A stretch of 64,000 bases of DNA from Paguma larvata (lineage: Eukaryota; Chordata; Mammalia; Carnivora; Viverridae), in the NCBI GenBank assembly GCA_030068075.1, contig CM057832.1, forward strand, positions 79,578,502 through 79,642,501. Reading direction: 5' to 3'. A program made the translations under genes and the position numbers. Each line of letters begins with the position of its first letter. Positions within the stretch are counted from its first letter, which is position 1. This document shows, one piece after another, positions 47,716 through 58,518 of this stretch. The notes under the pieces are model-generated. The model saw only the letters and a program-made list of their open reading frames with translations, was not told the origin of the DNA and made no database searches.

Positions 47716-50377
47716 AGGACGAGGACCCACCCACATGATGTTGGGCAGGTGCGAAAGACCAGTTCAGCTGCATGTGTGGATGAAAGTTTCGTCCAGCAGA
47801 CATTCCACCATCTCTACAAGATCTGGCAACCATCAATGAGTGGCCATCCAAGAAAGCCATTAGCATTCTTGACCCAGGAAATGGGGTATCCATGGTGTGG
47901 AAGCAGCCAACTTTGGGGCAGTCTGTGTAAAGGGAAAGAAATCGAATCACTGGATGGAAGATCAGAGGCCAGATCCTAATTCTGGAGTGAGGGGGAAAGC
48001 TAGATCTAAAATTAGGATTGAACAGAGACTAGGAGCAAGCTGAGCCTGCAGTTGACAGACTAGGGCAATACGAGGTCAAGTGGCTTCTGTCCTTGGAAGA
48101 GGAAAGATGTAGAGGCGGAGGTCCAGACAAGACAGACAGACAGACAGGCGGGCTTTTATGCTTCCCATGTGAATTTTCCTTGTCAATTCCCTGATCCCAT
48201 GTAGCCTCTGGAGAAGGAGTACAGTGGGGCTGAGAAGACACAGGAGAGCCTGGTATAGTATTTCCCATTAGGGTGCCACCTCATGCTGTTACTGTAGCTC
48301 TGGTATTTTTTGTTTTTCATCTGTCTTTAAATTATTTATTTTTTTGTCATCTGCCAACATGGGTATCACACATTTGGTATCAGGGTCCCAGCAGGAAATA
48401 GATGGGAATTCAAATTAGATAGCATACAGATAGGCAGAGGGACCCCAACCACCGTGACCACCCATAAGCCTGAAGAAAAGGGAAGGGAGACATCATGTGA
48501 AGCCCTTTGGAGTGGGCCACCTGCAAGGGAAACGAGATGTCCAGCCCACGTGTTCTCTGCAAAGCAGGACAGGGTCAAGGACACAGCCCTGAGTTCCAAC
48601 CACAGAGAGACCTCACCCTGGTTGACATCTGGCCATTCAGCAATGCTCCTTGGGTTCAAGGGCTCAACTCGCTCTGAAATCATTACCAGTACTATCTATC
48701 AAGCCAGGCTTCACAATTTCAGGCACAGGAATATCAAGGGAAACAAAAAATACTTCACTGGGTAAGATGTGCTGGGTAAGATGGCTTTTCCCAACCACGT
48801 GAACCTATTTAAACTGAAACTGATTTTAGGATGGAGAAACGTGTGTTGTGTATCCATCTTAGGTCCCGGTATCATTACATTTAATTTCCAAATGAATCAA
48901 AGGAGATTAAGCTTTAATGAACTCTATTTTTTAAATTTCTGTCTTCTATCTGTCATCCTTGTAAATAGATGCATTGGGTTTAGAAAGTTGATGATTTGCA
49001 TGGGGTTCATGTCTTTTGGATTCACAATGGATCTAACTTCTAGAAGGAAAACATGTTTATAGAGTAGGGATGATGGGTGAGAATACCTGCGTATTCTTAT
49101 TCTATCACCTTTTTTTTTTAAATGAGAACCATTAATCTCGCATCGTGTGTGGATGGTGTGTGTGTATGTGTGTGAGCGTGCACGCACACAAATGTGTACG
49201 CATACAGCATCAAAGGCACAGTCCCGTTTGGCAACCAGAACTGTTTGTTGCTTTGGAGATTAATATATTACCACAGCCCTGGGGTCATCGGCAGCCCCCG
49301 CAATGGCTCGGTGGCAGACCTCGTGTTGACAGGAAATGTATGTGTGCAGGTGGATTGGGACAGGCTACAGTCCAAATAGGACTTTCCTTCCAATGCTGGC
49401 AGGAGACATAAGTCCACAGGAGCTAATTGTAGCTCCCTTGAAGCCATTCTTAAATATACACAAAAATATGAAAACATATATATATGGAATCCTATTGTTC
49501 TTTCTAGTCTTTTTCCTCCAGGGGAGAGGATGGGTAGTACCGTCAGTCCTATTCTTTTCCTGTGTCTCCGCTCCCCCCTCCACTGTTTTCCCTCCACCTG
49601 CATCACTGTCCCCCAGACCTTCTGTGTCAACCACCTGATAGGACTCCTTTTGTTCTTTTTCACAGTGCGTTTTGTCTTCAGTCAGACCCGTTTTCTAAAA
49701 CTACTTCTGAAAATGTTAAAAGGGACAGTCTATTGGAAATTCTTATCAATGACTCCTTAAGAACAAAACAGCCAAAGTCATTTACAGCCTTCTCTTCCAT
49801 TAATCCCAAACCAACATGAGTCTCAGCTAACGTTCTGAGATACCTGGATTCAGCTGCTGAATTGTGAAATGTTCTATTTATAAATGGTTCACTGCAGCAG
49901 AGTTTCTTTGTTAACCTTTTCTAGCTGGCTGTAGAACGTTCCAGAACTAGGGACTAGAAAAGCACTTGTGCTTCACTACTGGCAGCCTGGATTCCCCCAT
50001 TCCTACAGCGAGGATACCACAGCACCCCCTCTTCATGTTGTGTCGGAGCTCTTGCAATGGGACTGTCTTGCCTCTGTCTTCCAGGTCACAAAACATTTTT
50101 GTAGAGGGGGATTTTCTTCAACCAGCTGCTCCTCCTCCTTTTGCCCCAGCCTCCAGAGGCACATGGGTCCCAATCAAGGCCATTGATTGGATGAAGGCAT
50201 TCTTCTCAGGCCTCAGTTCTCAGGATGCTTATGGGCTCATGAAATTAGACCCTGTAAGAACAGCAGCACTCATATGACTCACTAAGGGGTTGCAGTTGTG
50301 GTTATTCTTTTAACTGTAGGCTCCTTTGGTGGCTTAAACCTGTTTCTATTTTGTACTTATCAGCAGGTATTATAATT
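47716..50377. other. Unassigned intronic sequence
   Basis: Contains a short (GACA)n run near 48131-48149 and TG/CA-alternating DNA at about 49145-49205. No transposon or gene recognised with confidence; 48366-48760 may be an old LTR or DNA element. Confidence 0.4.
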
Positions 50378-50470
50378 ATTAGAGCTGTGTGCCCTTGAGG
50401 CCTGGGACCATGCTTTAGAAATTCTTTATGCCCTTTGCCTTTGCATAGTACCTGATACATATCTAAAAAT
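50378..50470 (+). mobile_element. L2 LINE 3' end fragment
   Basis: gtgcccttgaggcctgggac, then tttgcatagtacctgataca. Short and diverged. Confidence 0.55.
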
Positions 50471-50559
50471 TGCCAACTAGATCAGTACATGCAAATGTAG
50501 AAAAACACTGGATCACTAGAGTTCTTTGGGAGCTTAAAGAATCAGAAGAAGGTGGAGGA

Positions 50560-50783
50560 GGGCGCCTGGGTGGCTCAGTTGGTTGAGCATCCAACTCTTA
50601 GTTTCGGCTCATGTCGTGATCCCGGGGTTGTAGGATCGAGCCCTGTGTCGAGCTCCACACTAAGCATGGAGCTTACTTGGGATGTTCTCTCTCTGTTTCT
50701 GCCCCTCTCCCAGGCCTACTCTCTCTCTTTTTTTTCTCTCTCTCTCAAATAAAAATATGTTTTTAGTTAAAAAAAAAAAAAAG
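50560..50783 (+). mobile_element. CAN-SINE, sense, with 16-bp target duplication
   Basis: AGAAGAAGGTGGAGGA at 50544-50559 versus AGAAGAAGGCGGAGGA at 50784-50799. The body carries the older tgagcatgg/agcttacttggga variant. Confidence 0.95.
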
Positions 50784-51059
50784 AGAAGAAGGCGGAGGAA
50801 GGTGCATGGGTGGTTGAGGGCAGCAAAGATTCAAGAGACAAAAAAGAAAGGAGTTCTCCAAAGACTAAGCATGCAAATGGCTAGAAGGCCCCAAATATTG
50901 GGGACAAGTAGATTTTTTTCCTTTTAATCACTAAAAATTCATTTTAGTGCACTACCAACTGTGCACCCTCTGTGCTTAACACTGGGAAATCAAAAATAAG
51001 CCGTCTTTTCCTAAGGACTTCATATTTATAAAGAATTGTTGCTTACTGTGACAGGTGCC

Positions 51060-51177
51060 ATGCTATAATTTATATGTGTATATATTACATGTGATATATC
51101 TATAATATCACATATACATTAAATATACAAGATATATATTATATATATACAAGATGTGTGTGTGTGTATATATATAT
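51060..51177. repeat. TA/TG-rich low-complexity tract
   Basis: Alternating AT-rich sequence with a (TG)n and (TA)n end. Confidence 0.85.
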
Positions 51178-51254
51178 GACAATAGACAAAGTAAAGTGGG
51201 GACAAAGTGAGGAGTTCATTAAGCCCCATAACTCACCTGATTGAAACCAGTCAG

Positions 51255-51785
51255 TGGCATACCAATACACTTGACATAAAATCCCAACTCTTTACCACGA
51301 TGTATGAGGCCCAGCCTTGCCAGCACTTTCCATCTCCCCATCCTCATTTCCATCCACACCACCCCTTTTTCACTCACAAACATTGCTTATGTCCTTGAAC
51401 CTAACAACTGCCTTCTTGCTCATGGCCCTACCCTCAAATTTTTATATGGCCGCCCCCTTCCTTATCATTCAGGCCCCAGCTCAAACATCACCCCCTCTGG
51501 CCACTATCTACATAACGCCTCTTCTTGTTCACCTGCTATGGCTTTTCCATTTTATTTTCTTCATAAAACATTTCACTATTTGGAGCTATTCTGTTAATTT
51601 ATTTACATAATCACTATCTGTTTCCCTCTCCTTTCTCTTCACCTCTCTCCTCTTTCCCCCACCCCACACATTTGAGTGGAGACTTCAATAATCAGAGAAG
51701 TCTGTCTGCCTTGGACACCGCATAGCCCCAGTGCCTAGAACATTGCCTGGAGGCTGGCACATAATAGACAGTCCTCAGGTGTGAA
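51255..51785 (+). mobile_element. L2 LINE, long 3' segment, sense
   Basis: tgtatgaggcccagccttgc, cctcatttccatccacacca, ggccccagctcaaacatcac, gagtggagacttcaataatc and gaacattgcctggaggctgg follow the L2 3' region. Three overlapping open frames here are by-products. Confidence 0.75.
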
Positions 51786-51916
51786 CTTGCTCTGGGGAAA
51801 ACAAGAAAGACTCACCAAAGATGATAAAGATTCACCAAATATAGGTGAAAAATATGCTAAGAGTAGGGAAGGCAGCAAGGGTCAGCTTTGGGGGTATTAG
51901 AACGTGGGGTATCGGT

Positions 51917-52151
51917 TGGGGCGCCTGGGTGGCTCAGTCGGTTAGGCGGCCGACTTTAGCTCAGGTCATGATCTCATGGTCTGTGAGTTCGAGCCCCGCA
52001 TTGGGCTCTGTGCTGACGGCTCAGAACCTGGAGCCTGCTTCGGATTCTGTGTCTCCCTCTCTCTCTGCCCTTCCCGTGCTCACTCTCTGTCTCTATGTCT
52101 CTCAAAAATAAAATAAAAAACGCTAAAAAAAAATTAAAAAAAAATTAAAAA
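51917..52151 (+). mobile_element. Young CAN-SINE, sense, with 18-bp target duplication
   Basis: AGAACGTGGGGTATCGGT at 51899-51916 versus the same with one mismatch at 52152-52169. Head GGGGCGCCTGGGTGGCTCAG is intact and CpGs are preserved, the closest to consensus in the window. Confidence 0.97.
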
Positions 52152-52261
52152 AGAACGTGGGGTGTCGGTGAAGTGTGGCAGTGAGGCTGGAGGAGTGCTG
52201 TGGCTCTTGGGCTTTGTTTGCATGGAGTGGGACTCAAGAAGCCAGAGCTAAAGCTGGACAG

Positions 52262-52369
52262 GGGGTCAGGTGCCACTTCCAGCAGCTCCATGGCTTATGT
52301 GACCCGGGGCAATCACCTAGCCCCACCATGCCTCCATTTCCTCAGTTTTAAAGTTTGTTTGTTTGTTTA

Positions 52370-52415
<46 letters not shown>

Positions 52416-52740
52416 GCACAAGTAGGTGAAGGGCAGAAAGAAAGAGAAACAAAATCCCAAGCAGGCTCTGCACCATCAGCACAGAGCCCGACATGGGGCT
52501 CAAATTCATGAACCATGAGATCATGACCTAAGCTTAGATCAAGCCAGACGCATAAGTGGCTAAGCCACCCAGGCACCCCCATTTCCACAGTTTTAAAAGA
52601 CCTGATAATTCCCTCTAGGAAGAGAGTAGGAAGTGAGAAGAGGACTGTCTTCATAGGCTAGAGTGAGGATTAAACAAGTTATTGGGTAGAAAATGCCTAC
52701 CTGTGCCTGGTATAGTGAGCTAAGCATTTGTACTGTGCAC
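52262..52740 (+). mobile_element. MIR SINE, sense, split by a CAN-SINE
   Basis: Left part: ggcttatgtgacccggggca, cctccatttcctcagtttta. Right part: gaggattaaacaagttattg, ctgtgcctggtatagtgagc. The two rejoin when the SINE at 52353-52578 is removed. Confidence 0.75.
52353..52578 (-). mobile_element. CAN-SINE, antisense, with (AC)n and 19-bp target duplication
   Basis: CCATTTCCTCAGTTTTAAA at 52334-52352 versus the same with one mismatch at 52579-52597. The tail and CT region have become a (CA)n tract of about 20 units at 52371-52411. Confidence 0.96.
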
Positions 52741-53234
52741 GAGAGGGCAATCATTAAAGAGTTTAAGAAATAGGGTTATGGGCTTCAGATTTGTATTTTG
52801 GAAAGATCACCCAGCTAGCCACCGGGAAAATGGCCTGGAGGGGCTGAGACATTAGTCAAGGAGACAATTGTGTAGGTGAGACAGACCAAGACAAGACAGT
52901 GGCAGTGAGGGCGACGCAGGGGGTAAGAAGACACTGGGGTTGGTCATCAGTTTGGGGAAGGAGGTGAGGGGATGAGATCTGTCAGTAAGGATTCCTGGGT
53001 TTGAGCCGGGGCGACTGGGGGTGCTGGCGATGCCATTCGCCCATCAGGGGATCCAGGAGAGGGCCAGGCTTGGGAGCCTGCTGAGGAGGGAGGGTGGGGA
53101 GCCTCGGTTTGGTCCACGGTGTGAACTCTGGATGGAGCGACCCAACAAGTAAACCCCCTCATCTTCCTGGATAGGAATACGATGCTAAGACCTTAGCACT
53201 GTACACACTGGTACTTAATAAATATTAGCACTTA
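52741..53234. other. Unassigned intronic sequence
   Basis: No recognised repeat or gene. Confidence 0.4.
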
Positions 53235-53400
53235 ATATTTAATGTTTATCTTTGCTTTTTAAGCAAATACCGTGAGAAACATCTTCATCCACACCTGAGG
53301 TTTTCCCTTTAGATTTCTCCAAGTAGAACTACCGAGGTGAAGGTATGTTACCTTTTGAAGATTTTAAGTTGCCTTGCCAAATCTCTTTTATACATATATT
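53235..53400. mobile_element. Old L1-type 3' remnant
   Basis: ccaagtagaactaccgaggt, gaaggtatgttaccttttga and agttgccttgccaaatct resemble an old-L1 3' module. Confidence 0.5.
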
Positions 53401-54812
53401 TTTTTCCCACAGTAACCTGGGATTTCCATCATAACCTAGCCTCATTTTTTTTTATAAATATGACTCCCAAAGCTGCCAGGATATAGAGAGGGCTCCTCTT
53501 ATGGGCTACCAATGGACCTGGCCAACACCGTCAGTCCTGTCCTTTGGAGCTGCTAATTGCCTTTGTCTCTTTGTCTTGGGGAAATCCCTCAAATCGATGT
53601 CTGTTATTAATTAGCACGCTGCCAATACCACAACCCAAACGATATTCTTGAAACCGTGACAGTGAATGAAATATAAATACTCCATGAATAAATACTCTCC
53701 TGAGGCTTGGGGATGGGGGTATGAGGACAATGCACTTAGAAATCTCCACAGTACTATACAACATTATTTTAACAGTAGTTCCCCCCAAAGAATGGGCTTC
53801 TCGTAACTTTGTTTGCCATGATTTTGTGTACATACATGCATGGAAACCTCATTTCCTTTGAATCACTAAGTGCTCTATGAAAGGGCACTGTTTGCCATTT
53901 TAACCCAGAATAAACTAAAACTTCTTTTTAATACATATATCAATAGATGTTCCTCGGTAAAATCTATTTTCACTGGAGACAGTGTTTTGGCCGATTCTGC
54001 ATGTGGTTATCACGAATTGTTGCATTCATGCACACTTCGGATCCTTACTATTGTATTTGTAACACTGACCACACACAGCTGACATATCTCAGGAGAATGG
54101 TACCCAGGGAAGTGTTTGGTGTGTTCAGCATCCCTCTCTGTGAACACTGGATTTGTGTCCATCAGACTGAGGTTTGCACATTAGTTTTTAATTTGTTGTA
54201 TTTTCCAGAGAATCCTCATAAAGGAAACATGGGTACACTGTTCTTATCCGTGTGCTGAATTGAACTGGATATTTGTTTTGTATTTTCCATGATCCACATG
54301 AGGCCACTGAACCAGGGGGACCCCAGCACCAATACCTGCCTCTTGTGTTCAAAGCATTAACCATCCATCAAAGTCTGAACAGAGCCTCATACTTGCTTGT
54401 GGAAAACTTTCTCACGCCTAGTCCTAGTCTCCTAGTTCTCAAACGTTAATGAGGAGAGGTCACAAATTTTATGAGGAGACTAGGAGACTGGGTCTCATTT
54501 GTATGAAGTAGGACTCTTGTCAAGGAAAGCAAGCAATAAGGATTGAGCATCTCTAGTAAACCATAATTGTTTTCTTCCATTGTGTCAGTTGGCTGAGGGG
54601 AGGGAAGGGGGTGGACCCACCAAAGAATGGGGAAAGAGGATATTTCTGCTTAAAAGTGAACTTGGTAGTTCCAAAATGCCCTCCTCCTTTACTGCTGCGA
54701 TGGTCATAGTGCTGGAAGGAAATTCCCGTGGTTGTGGTGGGGAGCTGAGTAGAATATAGTCCACTGCAATATTAGAGAATCAATCACATGTGTCTGGTCC
54801 TCCTGGAGCTTT
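53401..54812. other. Unassigned intronic sequence
   Basis: No recognised transposon or gene. An 11-bp inverted repeat (AGTCTCCTAGT at 54426, ACTAGGAGACT at 54479) could form a loose hairpin. Confidence 0.4.
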
Positions 54813-54827
54813 CTGCTAGCTCCATTA

Positions 54828-55043
54828 TTTTTTAATTTTTTTAATGTTTTATTTATTTTTGAGAGACAGGGAGAGATAGAGCATGAGTGGGGGGGGAGAG
54901 AGCAGAAAGAGAGGGAGACAGAGAATGCAAAGCAGGTTCCAGGCTCCAAGCTGTCAGCACAGAGCCCGACGTGGGCCTCGAACCCACAGACCGTGAGATC
55001 AAGACCTGAGCCGAAGTTGGACGCTTATCAACTGAGCCACATC
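54828..55043 (-). mobile_element. CAN-SINE, antisense, left member of an inverted pair, 15-bp target duplication
   Basis: CTGCTAGCTCCATTA at 54813-54827 and 55044-55058, perfect. Confidence 0.97.
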
Positions 55044-55074
55044 CTGCTAGCTCCATTAAAGAGCTCACATCCCA

Positions 55075-55279
55075 GGGCAGCCAGGTGGCTTAGTCGGTTA
55101 AGCCTCCGATTTGGGTTCAGATCATGATCTCATGGTTTTCAGAGTTCGACAGCTGTGCTGTCAGCTTAGAGCCTGGAGCCTGCTTCAGAGTCTCTGTCTC
55201 CCTCCCTCTCTGCCCCTTCCCGCTTGTGCTCTGTCTTTCTCTCTCAAAAATGAATAAACATTAAAAAAATAGTTTAAAA
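55075..55279 (+). mobile_element. CAN-SINE, sense, right member of an inverted pair, 15-bp target duplication
   Basis: AGAGCTCACATCCCA at 55060-55074 versus AGAGTTCACGTCCCA at 55280-55294. Two mismatches suggest greater age than its neighbour. Confidence 0.95.
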
Positions 55280-55556
55280 AGAGTTCACGTCCCATCCATT
55301 TTGTCCAGTTGTAATGTGGGTTCTCCAGAGTAACACTCTAAGCCTACCTATTGTTGAGCCCATTTACCGCAGGTGTCTTGAAACGTAGGGATCCTTCCTG
55401 TTTTTGTTGTTCTGTACATCCTTTATTTCCATATACTGGATACATTACACTATTAGTAACCATAATAATATATGATAATAATTGAGAGAGGTTGAAACCA
55501 AATCTGTCTCTAACTACAGGTTTCTCTGGAAATAGGTAAAGAGACATACTCATATT

Positions 55557-55743
55557 ATTTTTAATGTTTACTTATTTAGAGAGTGGGGGAAAGGGGCAAA
55601 AGCAAAGAGGGAAAGAGACCAAGCAGGCTTCATGCTCAGCGTGGAGCCGGATGCAGGGCTTGATCCCACAACCATGAGATCATGACCTGAGCCAAAGAAA
55701 CCAAGAGCTGGGAGCTTAACTGACTGAGCCACCCAGGCGCCCT
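55557..55743 (-). mobile_element. CAN-SINE, antisense, with 16-bp target duplication
   Basis: GAGACATACTCATATT-type flank at 55541-55556 recurs at 55744-55759 with one or two mismatches. Confidence 0.93.
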
Positions 55744-55759
55744 GAGACATACCCATATT

Positions 55760-56619
55760 TTTAAGAAATTAGCCAGAATTTCCACATAGATCGTACTGGC
55801 TAGCACGGTAACTCAAAGAGTCAAGAATTTTTAGGTCCCGGGTATATGGGGAAGTACACTAGTGTTTCTTTAAGTGTATTTGTCAGAACACTGGCCTCCA
55901 GGAGAAAAAAGGGGGAGGTTTCTAGTCACACAAATTTGGGAGACCCCACATCTGGGGTCTTCCTCCTAGATTACACACAATGAAAAGTCACCTCTAAGTC
56001 AGCATTTCCCAAACTTCCTTGACCACAGTCTTTTGCCCTGTGGAGCAGCTGTAGGAAATGAGGGGGATATCTCACGGTGGAGGCTCAGAAAATTAAGCCA
56101 CTTGTCCCAGGTAACAGAGCCAGTAATGACAGACAGGATAAGAACCCTCTGATGGTAGAGAGCCTGCCTCCGAATGGCTGTATATTTGTATTGACAGCAA
56201 TAGCTCAAAACATTTCCAGATGATTTTTTCCCCCTTGAAATCTATTTAAAGAACCGTTTCTAAAGTATCTAGGATCCTAGTTTAATTTGGAGAGATTTAT
56301 CCCTTAGCAGATGGAAAATGTGTCAATTGGCCCATTCAATTTAGTAGTACTCTTTATTCATATGCATCAGAAATGGAACCTGAATAGTAGGCTTGGTGGA
56401 GGGAAAACAAAACGCTCACGAGGCTCAGTCTGAGGGGTGGGGAAGGGAGAAAGCCAGTAAGCAATTAGACAAGTGGATATGTAATTACAAATTACGATAC
56501 ATGCAATGCAGAAAATGAAATATGTGCTCTCAGGCTGAGTTTACATTTGCAATCATTTTTTTAATTGACCCGGATTCAGAAGGGGTCAGTAGCAGCTGTT
56601 TTTACGGTTTCTCTGGGTG
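55760..56619. other. Sequence just upstream of the coding exon
   Basis: Mostly unassigned. 55997-56060 (agcatttcccaaacttcctt, gaccacagtcttttgccctg) looks like a hAT-type remnant. No promoter element stands out. Confidence 0.45.
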
Positions 56620-56650
56620 CTCAGCCCAGAACGAGTGCGAAGCTCGTTAA

Positions 56651-56678
56651 CAGCCCCTCCCCCTTCTTGTCTTCCCAG
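56651..56678 (+). promoter_or_regulatory. APBA1: Splice acceptor (polypyrimidine tract and CAG) for the APBA1 coding exon
   Basis: A long pyrimidine tract (CCCCTCCCCCTTCTTGTCTT) leads into CCCAG ending at 56678. A branch-point-like TTAAC lies about 28 bases upstream, near 56647-56651. It is the strongest acceptor upstream of the start codon. A second candidate, CTCTCTCCCAG ending at 56729, is weaker because it is short and purine-rich upstream. Confidence 0.75.
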
Positions 56679-56746
56679 CCGGGTGGAGCAAAATGAGAGC
56701 GCAGTGAGCCGGCGCAGCCTCTCTCCCAGCCGGCCCGACGCCCACC
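56679..56746 (+). other. APBA1: 5' UTR portion of the APBA1 coding exon
   Basis: If the acceptor ending at 56678 is used, 68 bases of 5' UTR precede the ATG in this exon. The segment is purine-rich, then GC-rich, with no upstream ATG in a strong context. An alternative AG at 56728-56729, after a CT-rich run, would leave only 17 bases of leader. The further 5' UTR exon expected for this gene is not in the window. Confidence 0.65.
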
Positions 56747-57940
56747 ATGAACCACTTGGAGGGCTCCGCGGAGGTGGAGGTGACCGACGAGGCGGCAGGC
56801 GGGGAGGTGAACGAGTCGGTGGAGGCTGACCTGGAGCACCCCGAGGTGGAGGAGGAGCAGCAGCAGCAGCAGCAGCGCTATGCCGGCCGCCCCGGGCGCG
56901 GGCGCGCCGTCGAGGACCTGCGCGCCCCGCCGGGGCAGCAGGAGGAGGAGGAGCGCGGGGAGTGCCTGGCGCGCTCGGCCAGCACGGAGAGCGGCTTCCA
57001 CAACCACACGGACACGGCCGAAGGCGACGTGATCGCCGCGGCCCGCGACGGCTACGACGCGGAGCGCGCGCAGGACCCCGAGGACGAGAGCGCCTACGCC
57101 GTGCAGTACCGGCCCGAGGCCGAGGAGTACACGGAGCAGGCGGAGGCCGAGCACGCCGAGGCCACGCACCGCCGCGCGCTGCCCAACCACCTGCACTTCC
57201 ACTCGCTGGAGCACGAGGAGGCGATGAACGCGGCCTACTCGGGCTACGTGTACACGCACCGGCTGTTCCACCGCAGCGAGGACGAGCCCTACGCGGAGCC
57301 CTACGCCGACTACGGGGGCCTCCAGGAGCACGTGTACGAGGAGATCGGGGACGCGCCGGAGCTGGAGGCGCGCGACGGGCTGCGGCTGTACGAGCAGGAG
57401 CGCGACGAGGCCGCCGCGTACCGCCAGGAGGCCCTGGGCGCGCGGCTGCACCACTATGACGAGCGCTCCGACGGAGAGTCCGACAGCCCCGAGAAGGAGG
57501 CGGAGTTTGCGCCCTACCCGCGCATGGACAGCTACGAGCAGGAGGAGGACATCGACCAGATTGTGGCCGAGGTCAAGCAGAGCATGAGCTCGCAGAGCCT
57601 CGACAAGGCGGCCGAGGACATGCCCGAGGCCGAGCAGGACCTGGAGCGCGCCCCCACCCCCGGCGGGGGCCGCCCGGACAGCCCGGGGCTGCAGGCGCCG
57701 GCGGGGCAGCAGCGGGCGGTGGGCACCGTGGGCGGCGAGGCCGGGCCGCGGTACAGCAAGGAGAAAAGGGATGCCATCTCGCTGGCCATCAAGGACATCA
57801 AAGAGGCCATCGAGGAGGTGAAAACCAGGACCATCCGTTCGCCTTACACCCCCGACGAGCCCAAAGAGCCCATCTGGGTCATGCGGCAGGACATTAGCCC
57901 CACCAGGGATTGTGACGACCAGAGGCCGGTGGACGGAGAC
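56747..57940 (+). CDS. APBA1: APBA1 (X11-alpha/Mint1), first coding exon, residues 1-398 (partial)
   Basis: This is the N-terminal half of a neuronal adaptor that links APP, Munc18-1 and the CASK/Veli scaffold at synapses. The reading frame opens MNHLEGSAEVEVTDEAAGG and closely matches mammalian APBA1 from memory. It runs 398 codons in phase 0 to a GTAAGT donor. Visible parts are an acidic low-complexity start, six consecutive CAG-encoded glutamines (residues 38-43), and a long acidic Glu/Tyr/Ala-rich disordered stretch. The Munc18-interacting region contains YEQEEDIDQIVAEVKQSMSS from residue 263. The CASK-binding region contains a predicted helix (SKEKRDAISLAIKDIKEAI) and the IWVMR motif at residues 376-380. 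Known family members are about 840 residues, with a PTB and two PDZ domains at the C-terminus; those are absent here and must be in later exons. The start sits in CCCACCATGA, a good Kozak context, and no earlier in-frame ATG competes. The open frame continues past the donor to about 58042, but that part is intron. Identity is near certain; the exact exon start is less so. Confidence 0.96.
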
Positions 57941-57946
57941 GTAAGT
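57938..57946 (+). promoter_or_regulatory. APBA1: Splice donor GAC|GTAAGT at end of the APBA1 coding exon
   Basis: GTAAGT at 57941 is a near-perfect U1 site. It follows the codons for VDGD, which is where the conserved N-terminal coding block ends. Beyond it the frame encodes a sequence unlike APBA1 and runs into GC-rich intron. The exon ends in phase 0. Confidence 0.92.
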
Positions 57947-58165
57947 CTGCGCGGGTTCCGGCTCCAGCCGCGCGCGTGGCCTTGCTTGCCGTGGGGAATT
58001 GACCTCACGAGAAAAGGGGTCCTGGGGTGGGGGGGACGCTAAAAACGCGCCCACCTGGAGCCTCGGGAGCAGCTTGCGTTTAAGCGCCTCTGAGTGAAGC
58101 ACAGGTGGGACGGAGTTGAAGTGCTGAAGGCACTCGATCAGACCTTTAGAGGGACGGCTGTCAAT

Positions 58166-58282
58166 CAGTGGTTCTCGAACTCTGCCTGGAGCGCTTGTTC
58201 AGAACCCGATTTCCGGGCGCCGCAAGTGCCTCGCGCCCCTCATTTCACACTTAAAAGGCCCCGGCGTGGGACACGAGAATTT
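58166..58282. mobile_element. MER5-like hAT remnant
   Basis: atcagtggttctcgaactct is the typical left end of a MER5-type element; cacgagaatttgcaattg is consistent with its interior. The rest is GC-drifted. Confidence 0.5.
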
Positions 58283-58311
58283 GCAATTGTTTTCAAATTT
58301 ATTTAAAAAAA

Positions 58312-58518
58312 CGTTTCTAACATGTATTTATTTTTGAGAGACAGAGACAAAGCATGAGCAGGGGAGGGGCAGAGAGAGAGGGAGACACAGAACCCAAAGC
58401 AGGCTCCAGGCTCTGAGCTGTCAGTACAGAGCCCAGTGCCGGGCTGGAACCCAGAACTGTGAGATCAGGACCTGCGCAAAAGTCTGAAGCTTAACCAGCT
58501 GAGCCACCCAGGCCCCCA
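58312..58518 (-). mobile_element. CAN-SINE, antisense
   Basis: atgtatttatttttgagaga through gagccacccaggcccccac. Near full length. Confidence 0.92.

Larger units (their letters stand above)
56620..58090. promoter_or_regulatory. CpG island covering the APBA1 coding exon
   Basis: GC content and CpG density rise sharply across the exon and into the first part of the next intron, against AT-rich flanks. Much of the CpG comes from GC-rich third codon positions, so this can be a coding-exon island and not necessarily a promoter. No TATA box or initiator stands out. Confidence 0.85.

Noticed and set aside
56962..57459. 165-codon plus-strand frame inside the exon
   Set aside because: Out-of-frame shadow of APBA1, rich in Arg/Gly/Ala as expected of a shifted GC-rich frame.
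56621..58102. 493-codon minus-strand open frame
   Set aside because: It lies opposite the APBA1 coding exon and is a shadow caused by GC-rich codons; its Leu/Val/Arg-rich composition has no domain character.
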